NCBI GenBank assembly: GCA_023376005.1
Contig: CM042142.1
Location: forward strand, 46,370,987-46,434,986
Reading direction: 5' to 3'
Origin: Doryteuthis pealeii
Lineage: Eukaryota > Mollusca > Cephalopoda > Myopsida > Loliginidae
DNA: 64,000 nucleotides
The position numbers were made by a program, and so were the translations under genes. The notes below the pieces were generated by a model, which had not been told where the DNA came from, made no database searches, and worked only from the letters and a program-made list of their open reading frames with translations. Positions within the stretch are counted from its first letter, which is position 1; each line of letters opens with the position of its first letter. Positions 55,207 through 64,000 of this stretch are shown piece by piece.

Positions 55207-56221
55207 AACGTTTCAAAATCTGTCACATGCGACATGACGTCATTATAACCGTCTTTCTCGACTGCATTTGAACACTCTCTTCACGTGATTTTTTAAAAAG
55301 TTCTTTTTTCAAACATTTCAAAAATTCTCTGCTTTCCAACAAATTTTATTAAAAAAAAATAAGGATTTACTCTGAGGAAGGTCGATGTTTCTTTGTGTGC
55401 GGAATATTTCTACATTTTTTCTACTATTATTTCATTTCATTTAGTTATTTAAAAATAATAATAGATTGAATAATGTACACATGGATAAACTCCTGACCGA
55501 AACATGTGTAAATAATTAATTAAAATATCCTATTTTGTCCATTCTATACTTTCTTTCCTTTATTTCTCTTTTCAACATATATATATAACATATATGTGTG
55601 TGTGTGTGTGTGTGTGTATTAGAAAGATTAATAGATAAATATGAAAGCAATGCCTTTCCGTGAGTTTTTGTTTCTTATCTGCAATTTGAAATGGACTTAG
55701 TAAATAAAACATTGAGGTCATATTTAAAGGATGGAATTGTTCGGTATACATCAGTGTCACAAATGTTTTCTCGTAATGTTCAGCTTTTGAGTACATGACA
55801 TCAAACAAAATGAAAGCAGGCCACATGGAAAGAAAAGGTTTTGGCATTGGCAGGGTTAGGTTAATTGAAAATAAATTCACTCTGCAGATTCTTAGACTTT
55901 TAGAGAACGAGAGGGGTAGAGAGAGAGAGAGAATTCTTAGGAGACATACAAGGTTCTTTGTGAAAATGACAGTCCCCATTTGGGTTGAGATACCTGGTAT
56001 GGACGTGTATGTAGATGCACTACAAAGAAGAAGAAGAAGAAGAAAAAAAAAAAAGAATGTACAATATAAACAGCTGTATATTTACAAGCAAATATGTGTC
56101 ACTTACTTATATATACTTACTCGTAAAATTACAAGACAAAACTAAATTTGAGCAGACATTTTATGCTGATTTGACTTTTAATAAAGATATACATTCAGAC
56201 AGTTACTTATACCCAAGTAGT
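55207..56221. other. Unclassified DNA
   Basis: (GT)n at 55597-55618 and (GAA)n at 56025-56045. Frames across 55795-56145 contain those repeats and show no splice context. Confidence 0.45.
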
Positions 56222-56945
56222 ATGGGTTGGGTTGGATTGTTGGTTGGTTTTGCAGTAGGTCAACCCTTATTGGGTTATTTAATACTCAAGTTGGTCTTCT
56301 TCAAGCAATTATATGGTTTTAATTAACTAATGTTCATCATCCACAAATAACTATTTTTAATATTAATAATTTATACTTATATGGTTTCAAGTATTCCTAT
56401 TTAATATTAATGATTTGTACACAATTATCTAAGTAAAATTGGCGGTGTGGCCTATTGTTGGTATCAGCTGGACAGCGAGGGAGTCTATCCCCTTTTCATT
56501 AGCACTAAACCAGGGAGATTGTTTTTGTGTCTGAGGTGGAGTGCCACACCTACCATCAGCTCCCCACTTTACCACACAGATCCAAGCTATGCTACTCATA
56601 CACTGAGTTAGCGAGGGATGGTATTGAACCTGGAACATTGTGGTTCCAAGGCGGATGCTCTACTGACTGAGCTAAACCGGCCATATTTCAAGCAATTATA
56701 TGGTTGATCGGATTTCATGACATGTCAACCTATGTTGGATTATTTTATGCCAAAGACGTTTTTGTTATATTCATTCTTGTTGGGTATTCAAAATTTTTTT
56801 CAAACTAATTTTTATTTAAAATTTTTTTTATAGACATTTAAAAAACCCAAAAACAACTCATTTTTTGATCTATTTAACTTCTAGACCCAAACAGGTACAT
56901 CCACTCAGGGTCAGAGTCGACCTAGGTGTAATGGCAGAATATAAA
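56222..56945 (-). repeat. Retroposon C copies split by SINE A
   Basis: C pieces at 56222-56430 (tail GTTGGATTGTTGGTTGG, subtype units CAAGTATTCCTATTTAATAT) and 56700-56945 (tail GGATTTCATGACATGTCAAC), with SINE A between. Confidence 0.65.
56432..56684 (-). repeat. SINE A, full length
   Basis: Right end carries the complete head (GATGCTCTACTGACTGAGCT on the plus strand, then AAACCGGCC). Confidence 0.9.
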
Positions 56946-57117
56946 TTGTCTGCTAGCCTAGTTCACTAACCATTACACCACACAAAGTGCTCATAATCTA
57001 AGCATAATTTAAGTTTGGCACAGGGTAAAAACATATAGAGCACTCAGTGATGATCAAACTCACAACTTAATAACAAGCAAACTGTAGGTCTAGTTTGTTA
57101 ACCATCACACTATAACA

Positions 57118-57350
57118 AGGTTATCATTGTGGGAAGTAAAATTGGCATCTTGAGTTCAAATTCTGTATGAAGCTTTTTATTTTTTATTTTGTGTTAATGG
57201 CCTTAGGAAAGGCATGAACCCATCTCTTCTCTCACAGCCATGGGTAAATAGTAGGGTATTTTTTAACCTAGGTTAGGTAACCAACTTTACTCGTTTAAAA
57301 AATTGACCTTGTGTCACATCCTGCTCATGTAAGAGGTGTTGGATACATAC
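57118..57350 (+). repeat. SINE B copy
   Basis: CTTGAGTTCAAATTCTGTATG (B box region), ATGGGTAAATAGTAGGGTA, ACCTTGTGTCACATCCTGC. Confidence 0.8.
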
Positions 57351-57454
57351 ACCTTAACAAGATGCACCAAAGTAAAGAATAGCTAAAATTTGGCACTAAG
57401 CTGCAAGTACGAGTCCTTTAGTGAGGATTGAACTAACAAGTCAGTCTTTAAGAA

Positions 57455-57815
57455 GCTGAGGCCTGATAATTCGTATTATTTAGATTTTTCGGACTGTTGT
57501 CCTCATCTTTATTGGTATATACACAACGTTTTGGCTGATGTGCCCTCTGGCCTTCTTCAGCTGTTTCTTGTCAAACTCGGGACCCTTCATGTCGTAATTG
57601 AGAGCTTTCATAGAACTTCAAACCAAACTCTTTATCTAATCCACCGGGGTAGACTGTTCTCATTCCATTAACCATGACCAGGTACAAGTGTTAAGCTATG
57701 TTAAATATTCTATGTTATTTTCACTCATAGTTAGGATTGGACCTGCAATCTACAGATGCTTATCACTTAGAACTTTATTAACTCAACCCTTATATCTGTT
57801 GCACCATGTGTCTTT
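57455..57815 (-). repeat. SINE F, full length
   Basis: Tail GGACTGTTGTCCTCATC to head GGATTGGACCTGCAATC and TATCTGTTGCACCATGTG. Confidence 0.85.
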
Positions 57816-57929
57816 ATATCATTATTATTGTTTAACTAGTAATTTTTTAAATCTTATTTCTGTTGCCTATTTACACTGCAGTCATGTCAGTGCTATTATA
57901 CAGCTGCACCACTCTGACTAACAAAATGA

Positions 57930-58285
57930 TTAGAGAAAATATTTGATGGAAACTGTACAAAGATGCTATGTACTATCTTGAACAAATTCTGCAAGCAGTA
58001 CCCCATAAAAAAGCAACTGTATGGCCACTTGCCTGCTATCAAACAAACTATTTGTGTTAGATGAACAAGACATGCTGGATATTGCTGGAAAAGCAAGGAC
58101 GAGCTCATAAGTGACGTTATCTTAAGGGCACCTGTATATGCGCTCACTTGTGAGGGTCAGTTAGCAAAGCCTTCAATTAGCTCTGCCCGGAGACTGGATG
58201 CTGTGCAAAGGTCCTGCTGGGAATGATGACCGATAGGGACAAATGGCAAGGAAGAGTCATGAATGCCCGCGCTGCTGGCACAACA
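57930..58285 (+). pseudogene. LINE tail L1, uninterrupted
   Basis: Spans, in shifting frames, the region equal to 24730-25690: KATVWPLACYQTN, RHAGYCWKSKDELIS, then ETGCCAKVL and MMTDRDKWQGR. No insertions, so it is the empty-site reference for the nested copy. Frameshifts mark it as dead. Confidence 0.75.
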
Positions 58286-58399
58286 ATGATGCTGATGATG
58301 AGGATTTACACTTCCTCTCTACTAGGTACAATCAGTGATGCCCATATAAAAATAACAAAACAGGTTCACTTCTTAACAGAATAATTAACATCAACATGG

Positions 58400-58672
58400 C
58401 AAATAAACCCCAAGTTAGCATTGATATAAAGTCTATATACACCAACATACCAGCTAACAAATACATAAAACGAATAGAAAAACACCTTTCTACAAATTAT
58501 ATTAAACTCACATACTCCCTTCCTGTCTGAAAAATATTAAAAAATGTACTTTATGCACATCTCACTGGTACGTCCAATACGATAACACATTTTATAAGCA
58601 AAAATTTAGCCTATCCATGCATGGGTTCACCCCTAAGTGGCGTCTTAGCATGTCTATACCTAAAACTTAGTA
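58400..58672 (+). pseudogene. Penelope-like RT fragment
   Basis: One frame reads VSIDIKSIYTNIP (RT motif of the Asp-Val/Ile-Lys-Ser-Leu/Ile-Tyr-Thr-Asn-Ile-Pro type), an in-frame TGA, then HFISKNLAYPC followed by MGSPLSGVLACLYL, the conserved G-x-P-M-G-S-P-L-S motif. This pairing is typical of Penelope-like retroelements. Fragment of about 90 codons; no YxDD catalytic box or GIY-YIG nuclease found after it. Confidence 0.8.
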
Positions 58673-59187
58673 TTAAGTAAATATTATAGTCTTAAGTTCT
58701 TAGATGAAGCAGTTTCCGTTTAATATATATAACCAAAATTTATTACTAAGCTAATTTTTTTTCTCATATTTTCTTACTGTTGGTTTTATTTGATTTTTTT
58801 TTATGCATCTCCCTTCAACTATCGCCTGTGACATGAACATTCGATTTTTCTTGCAGCTGGTGATTGATAAACTGTGCACCATTCAGTGGTGGAAAGGAAG
58901 GCTTGGCAAGAGTTAGCAAAGAGAAAGAGAGAGAGGAGAGAGAGAGAGAGAGAGAGAGGTATCTCTGCTAGCCTCCCAGGAGAACGAAGAGGCGTCTATA
59001 AAAGATTACATATCACACTAATCCAGGCGGACAGAGAGATAGAGACAGGTCTAGGCAACCAGAGAAACCTTCGGCCGTAACCCTTTCTCAGAAGCTTTCG
59101 TATTTTCAATATCTGAGTCTTTCATCTTTGACAGACACTGGGATAGAAACATGATGGGGAGGGTAGACAACAAAAAAAGAAAAAAAG

Positions 59188-59245
<58 letters not shown>

Positions 59246-59961
59246 CAAACTTCACAGCTGATGTCGAAGTGATTGAAGTGGTGGCGGAGAAAGGGGTCTG
59301 GAACAAGACAGTGTCAAATTCAAATATACATATGAAATTGGGCAGAGTTGGGGGGGGGATTTTATTGACAGCTGTCGTAGAGAACTATATAGATAAAATA
59401 TAAGCAGAAGAGGTTGGGGGGTAATTTCAATAGAAGCAATATTTAAGGAGAGCAAGGAGAGATGGTCAGTGAGACAAAGATTGCAAGGAATGTCCAGCAG
59501 CGTGGCGGAGAGGATGTGTGACATGGTTCACTGCAGAGTGACAGGCAAAGTGGACAAAAGAAAAAAAAAAGAAAAAAAGAAGAAGCTGGACACTGGCAGA
59601 AGGTCGCAGAAATAAAAGAACAAAGAAGAAACTATAATAAAAATAATGAAATCTAACAATGGCAATACTTTGTTTTATTTCATTTCTATACGTTTTATCT
59701 GAAATCCTATTCATAAAGTAAATGCAGCAGGATGGCGGCCAACAAAGTAAAGGTTAACAAATTGGAAAATACAATCCGGAAGAGTCATTTTTAAAACGCC
59801 AGAGAGAAACCTTATGAGCAGCCACTTTTATAAAAGTTAGAAACAAAAAATATCTGCAGCAAGATTCTTTTTCATGTATAAGAAAATGGGATTAAATACA
59901 GTGGTACCTTGACACACAAGTTTAATTCCTTAGGCTTGTGACTCAATTTCCTTGTACAAAT
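58673..59961. other. Unclassified DNA and microsatellites
   Basis: (GA)n at 58921-58959, (TA)n at 59190-59240. 59250-59720 is unmatched; purine-rich on the plus strand, no gene. Confidence 0.45.
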
Positions 59962-60239
59962 TGAGTAAAAAAAGTATAGTGATTTTTTGTACTTTTTGAT
60001 ACACCTTGTATTCTGAAAAAAAAAAAAACAAACAAAAAAAAAAAAAAACAACAAAAAACAAAAACATTCCATTCATTCTTCATTTCTATCTTGGTAAATA
60101 CAGCTTTGAACTTGGCACTTTTTTGACACACCTTATATTCTGAAAAAAATTAATGAATGGAATTTTTTTTTTTTTTTTTTTCAGAATAAGTGTGTCAAAA
60201 AGTACAAAAATCTTCATACTTTTTTGACACACCTTGTAT
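59962..60239. mobile_element. Tandem/nested MITE M copies
   Basis: Three M termini (TTTTTGATACACCTTGTA, CTTTTTTGACACACCTTATA, CTTTTTTGACACACCTTGTA) plus internal GTGTGTCAAAAAGTAC occur in 280 bp. At least two copies, one inserted beside or in another. Confidence 0.7.
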
Positions 60240-60297
60240 GGCATCAAAAATTCCAATCGAATATGAATAATTTTTAAGCCTCTATTTCTTTTCTTTG

Positions 60298-60500
60298 TTT
60301 TTAAGGTATATCAACCTTTGTGGGTTATTTAATGCCAAAACAATCCTTGTAGAAGAACATAGTTGGTGTGATTATGGAGTTCATACGTTTCCCAAGGGTA
60401 TTAGTCTGAAAGTGAACCTAATAGTGTAAATGGAGCTCAAAATCGCTTACTATGATGTCACTCTCCAGCACATTAACCACTATGCCATGGGGACCTTGAA
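60298..60500 (-). repeat. Retroposon C tail, then SINE B head part
   Basis: C: GGTATATCAACCTTTGTGGG (60305). B: GAGTTCATACGTTTCCCAAG to CATTAACCACTATGCCATG (60374-60498). Confidence 0.65.
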
Positions 60501-60839
60501 AGTCTGGTTATATTTCATGAATCATAGGTTGGGTATGCACAACAATATGTTGGTTAGCAATAAACAGTGCACATTCCTTAACATGTTGCAGACAAAACAG
60601 TGAATCATATATCACAGTAGAAATAGATGCTGAATAAGCTATTTTCAAACAGAGATATGAACACAAAGGTGAGAGACATCACTTCAGAGTTTGCACCCTC
60701 AAAGCATTTGATAGATAACTTCCTACTTAGAAGAGGTAAAAAAGAGATATGATATCTATTTTTACCTTTCATGAATAGGAAGTTATCTATTTCTACCTAG
60801 CTTGATACTCATGATGGGAAAGAATAGAAAAATGTTGTA

Positions 60840-61375
60840 AAAATAGACAACGTTGTGCTCATGGCAGGTAAAAATAGACAGCCTCATACTTGAGACAGGA
60901 AAAAAAGAAGAAAAAAAGTGGACTACTATGCAATTGTGACAGGTAAAAAAAAAAAAAAAAAAAAAGTAGACCACTACACAATCGTGACAGGTAAAAAAAA
61001 AAAAAAAAAAAAAGTAGACCACTACGCAATCGTGACAGGTAAAAAAAAAAAAAGTGGACTACTATGAAATCGGGACAGGTAAAAAAAAAAAGGAAACCAC
61101 TATGTAATCGGGACAGGTAAAAAAAAAAAGAAACCACTATGCAATCGGGACAGGTAAAAAAAAAAAGGAGACCACTATGCAATTGTGACAGGTAAAAAAA
61201 AAAAGTAGACCACTATGCAATTGTGACGGGTAAAAAAAAAAAGTAGACCACGATGCAATCGTGACAGGTAAACAAAAGTAGACCCCTACACTCGTGACAG
61301 GTAAAGTTAAACAACATCAACACATGATAGGTAAAAACACATCACTACAAACATAACAGGTAAAAATACACAAAC
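60840..61375. repeat. Minisatellite, about 14 units of 30-48 bp
   Basis: Unit CACTATGCAATCGTGACAGG then TAAAAA(n)GTAGAC. Unit length varies mainly through the A run (10-24 bases). The central units are the most alike; the edges decay. Confidence 0.9.
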
Positions 61376-62311
61376 TCATATTCAAGGTGGGAATCTCTTT
61401 ATATACTGATGTGTGGAGGTATGATGGGAAGTGTGATCTAGTTTGTAGGGCATGATGGGAAGGCTGGTCTACTTTATAGACAAGCTTGCATCGTGTTACT
61501 TTTGGGATTTGTTTATCTATTCTATTATAATTTACAGTTTTATAATGTTTTTTTTTTTAAATCATTTTTATATATGCTGTATCACCAATATCAAGCACTT
61601 TTCAATCATAAATATAACAAACAACATTATTAATATATATAAGTTAGGATTCAACAGACCCTGGTCATTAACATTCAGTTATGATATATATATATGTATT
61701 ATGGAAAAAGGTGACTTACCGGTGAATATGGTCAAAATGGTTAGTTGATGCAAAATTCAGAAAGATTAGACAGCGATATAACAATAAAAAGTGCTCAATA
61801 CGTTAGTAGAGCAAATTTAGTGGATTTAACAAATCCAGTGGATTTAACCCTGAAGATCCTTATGGTGAAACTCGAGTAGGTTATCACTTGTACCTGTATT
61901 ACAATATATATATATATATATGTATGTATATATATTAGTTAAAAGTTATATATAGTTAAAAAAAAAAATTTTCTTGAAATCTAAGAACATTTTTTTTTTT
62001 TTACTGGACTCATTCAAAGAATGAAAATTGAAAATTCAAACAAACTAAGATTAACGGTTTTCTTACTTAACTTTTTGAGATTCTTTCTAGAAATGATTCA
62101 AATAAATATTGTATCTAATTCTGTCTGTTATATATATTATATATATGTATACATACATATATTACATGGATATTTCTGTGACCCTAGATTTCATGCAGTG
62201 ATGCATTCGTCAAACAGATATGCATAACAGCTCCATCACTGATATTGAGCACTTTACTAATAATACCACAAAAAAATTAGTCCACCACTAACTCACCAAG
62301 TTAATTAGTAA

Positions 62312-62356
<45 letters not shown>

Positions 62357-63016
62357 TTACATCCTACAGTAAGAAAAAAATATTAATTTCTGTACACAAT
62401 GCCTTCTCATATATATTTCCTAAATAAACAAACATGAAAAATTAATAATAAAAAAATGGAGGGAAAGAAGATGTGTTGGTGGGAGAGAGTAGGTTAGGAT
62501 ATGACAAAAATATCCAACGAATTGACTTTTAAAAGAAATAAGATTAGTTTCTTTAATTTTATGGCATAATATCTACAAGTCAAGAGGTTAATTGAATATA
62601 GTCTATCAAACATTTGCAGAAAAAAAAAAAAATTTTTTTTTGAGGTCTTTTTTTTTTTTTTTTCATCTCAAGAATTGGTTGTTGCTAATTGAATAGGGTT
62701 GGAGGAAGGGGTGGTGGTGGAGGGAGAAGATATTTTTGTTGAACATTAAGATGATGACAATGGGAGAATTGTAGCAGATCAAAAAGTTTTGTTAATGTCT
62801 CTTTTTCGAAAAGGTTAATAGAATACAAAATATTCATAGGGAAGGATAGATGAATGGATAAATAGGTGAAAAACTATGTGCTGTGATGAGTAGAAGTCTT
62901 AATGCTCAAGTGGGAAAGGGGACCCCCCCCCCAAAAAAAAAAACACTGAAAATTATACATTTGAGGGTGGATCAATAAGTCTGGAACCTGAATTTAGATG
63001 AAAATTTCACTGTACT
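61376..63016. other. AT-rich DNA, microsatellites
   Basis: (TA)n at 61905-61921 and 62316-62352. A GAGGGTGGATCAATAAGTCT block at 62964, also at 51237, looks like a mariner-type terminus. No gene. Confidence 0.45.
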
Positions 63017-63025
63017 CTATTGGTC

Positions 63026-63237
63026 TCAGTCGGCAGAGTGTTCCTAGAACCACAAGGTCCTGGTTTGATACCGGCCCTCACCAACTCATTGTATGAGTAG
63101 TACAGGGATCTGTGCGGTAAAGTAAGGAGCTGATGGTAGGCGTGGTGCTCCACTCAGATGCAAAACAATTTCCTTGGTCTAGTGCTAGTGAAAAGGGAGA
63201 CTCCCTCGCTGATTGGCTGATACGACTTTAGGGACTT

Positions 63238-63276
<39 letters not shown>
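63026..63276 (+). repeat. SINE A with 9-bp target duplication
   Basis: CTATTGGTC flanks both sides (63017-63025 and 63277-63285). The 5' end starts in the A box (TCAGTCGGCAGAGTG), so the first tRNA bases are lost; it ends in a run of over 30 T. Confidence 0.85.
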
Positions 63277-63277
<1 letters not shown>

Positions 63278-63465
63278 TATTGGTCAGAATGGATGACTCA
63301 CAGGAGTTTTTTCCTGTACTTTTCCATCACACAGTGTTTATTCATTTCACACGTGATAGCCTTAATTTTAAAAACTTAAAATCATTTATCGACCTGACAA
63401 CTGCTGGTTGTTTTAGTCACAAGTTAGCAGTGATTTTATGAGTGTTGTATTCTTCTTAAGAGATA

Positions 63466-63598
63466 CTGATAGGTATGTATCCTGCGTCACTGATGCACAA
63501 AAATTTAAAAGGACGCAGTAAAATTATATCCATGCATCCCAGTGTGTTTCTTTTTTCTTCCCTCACCATTTCAAGCAAACTGTAAATGCATTTGGCTT
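63466..63598 (-). mobile_element. MITE H partial copy
   Basis: CTGATAGGTATGTATCCTGC and TCCATGCATCCCAGTG as in the right half of 8232-8533. Confidence 0.65.
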
Positions 63599-64000
63599 AA
63601 AGATTGCATAGGCAAGAAACTGACAGTTACCAAGTACCATTGACTTTATATCTTCACTACCCTAACTTATATATACACATGCTCTATCAATGATATTGAG
63701 CACTCTTCAATTATAAATATAACAATGTATATTATCAATATTATATGTGTGTGTACGTGTATGCAATATACATGTATACATACATAATATCTGTACATAT
63801 ATATAGACACACATACATGATGCTTGCACTTTTTAAAATCTTATTTGTTTGCAGACAGTTGAATTTTTAGTTAAATTTTATAATAAAATATCATATTAAA
63901 TTTAAATCTAATAAACTGAATAAGAATGTAGATAAAAAGATTTTGACGGAGGGGTATGATTGAAAAATAGAACAACTTTGAAACTAACATCCTTTTGGTC
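63599..64000. other. AT-rich DNA to window end
   Basis: Nothing recognised beyond a loose copy of the ACTGACAGTTACCAAGTACC motif at 63615 and short TA/CA runs. Confidence 0.5.

Noticed and set aside
60840..61375. CRISPR-like array (regular repeats)
   Set aside because: Units are contiguous and differ mainly in an A run; there are no unique spacers, and the DNA is eukaryotic.

Overview
This window is nuclear DNA of a multicellular animal. It is AT-rich and intron/repeat dominated, with almost no long open reading frames. It is crowded with tRNA-derived SINEs, decayed LINE and Penelope-like reverse transcriptase fragments, small inverted-repeat transposons (MITEs) and (TA)n/(GA)n microsatellites. 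One unmistakable host-gene exon encodes an HP1 chromoshadow domain. The mixture of several tRNA-type SINE families, LINE tails with C-terminal zinc fingers and a Penelope-like RT suits a lophotrochozoan, most likely a mollusc (perhaps a cephalopod). That placement is inference; no diagnostic single-copy gene settles it.

Genes. Host coding sequence is sparse. (1) 30275-30504 minus: terminal coding exon of a heterochromatin protein 1 (HP1/CBX) homologue. (2) 12276-12352 minus: an apparent first coding exon with an in-frame upstream stop, ATG, a 25-residue acidic/basic peptide and a GT donor, next to an ETS-motif promoter-like patch near 12690-12730 that may also serve a plus-strand candidate at 12738. 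(3) 1011-1104 and 7010-7140 plus: two candidate exons whose splice phases fit, the second ending in a stop codon. Everything else that is open reads as microsatellite translation or transposon debris.

Repeats, named here by letter for cross-reference. A: about 250-bp tRNA-derived SINE. B: about 270-bp tRNA-derived SINE with another head. C: about 577-bp retroposon with a CAAAA-rich tail and a 15-bp target duplication. D: about 235-bp foldback element with a telomere-like spacer. E: partial unclassified repeat. F: about 370-bp tRNA-derived SINE. G: about 410-bp repeat containing the tRNA-like half of J. H: about 300-bp MITE with CTGATAG ends. J: short tRNA-derived SINE. M: mariner-like MITE. 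L: MITE with GGGTGACCCAG ends. LINE tails L1-L4 are C-terminal reverse transcriptase remnants of four sequence types.

Layout. 1-7.2 kb: repeats around the plus-strand candidate gene. 8.2-10.2 kb: H and A elements. 10.2-15.2 kb: the least repetitive stretch, holding the minus-strand first exon and promoter-like patch. 15.2-25.7 kb: a dense nest of insertions (L pair inside F; A inside a piggyBac-type MITE inside B; A and a solo LTR inside L1; a duplicated 0.57-kb segment). 26.3-27.3 kb: minus-strand LINE tail L3. 29.3-30.5 kb: perfect hairpins and the HP1 exon. 31-39.4 kb: repeats C, D, E, G, A and a tRNA-derived element with a hammerhead-ribozyme-like motif. 40.3-41.7 kb: a 1.4-kb polypurine tract. 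43-58.7 kb: more repeats, LINE tails and a Penelope-like RT fragment. 60.8-61.4 kb: a minisatellite. No new gene system is visible; the interest lies in the nested insertions, the foldback elements, the hammerhead-like motif and the unusual long retroposon C.
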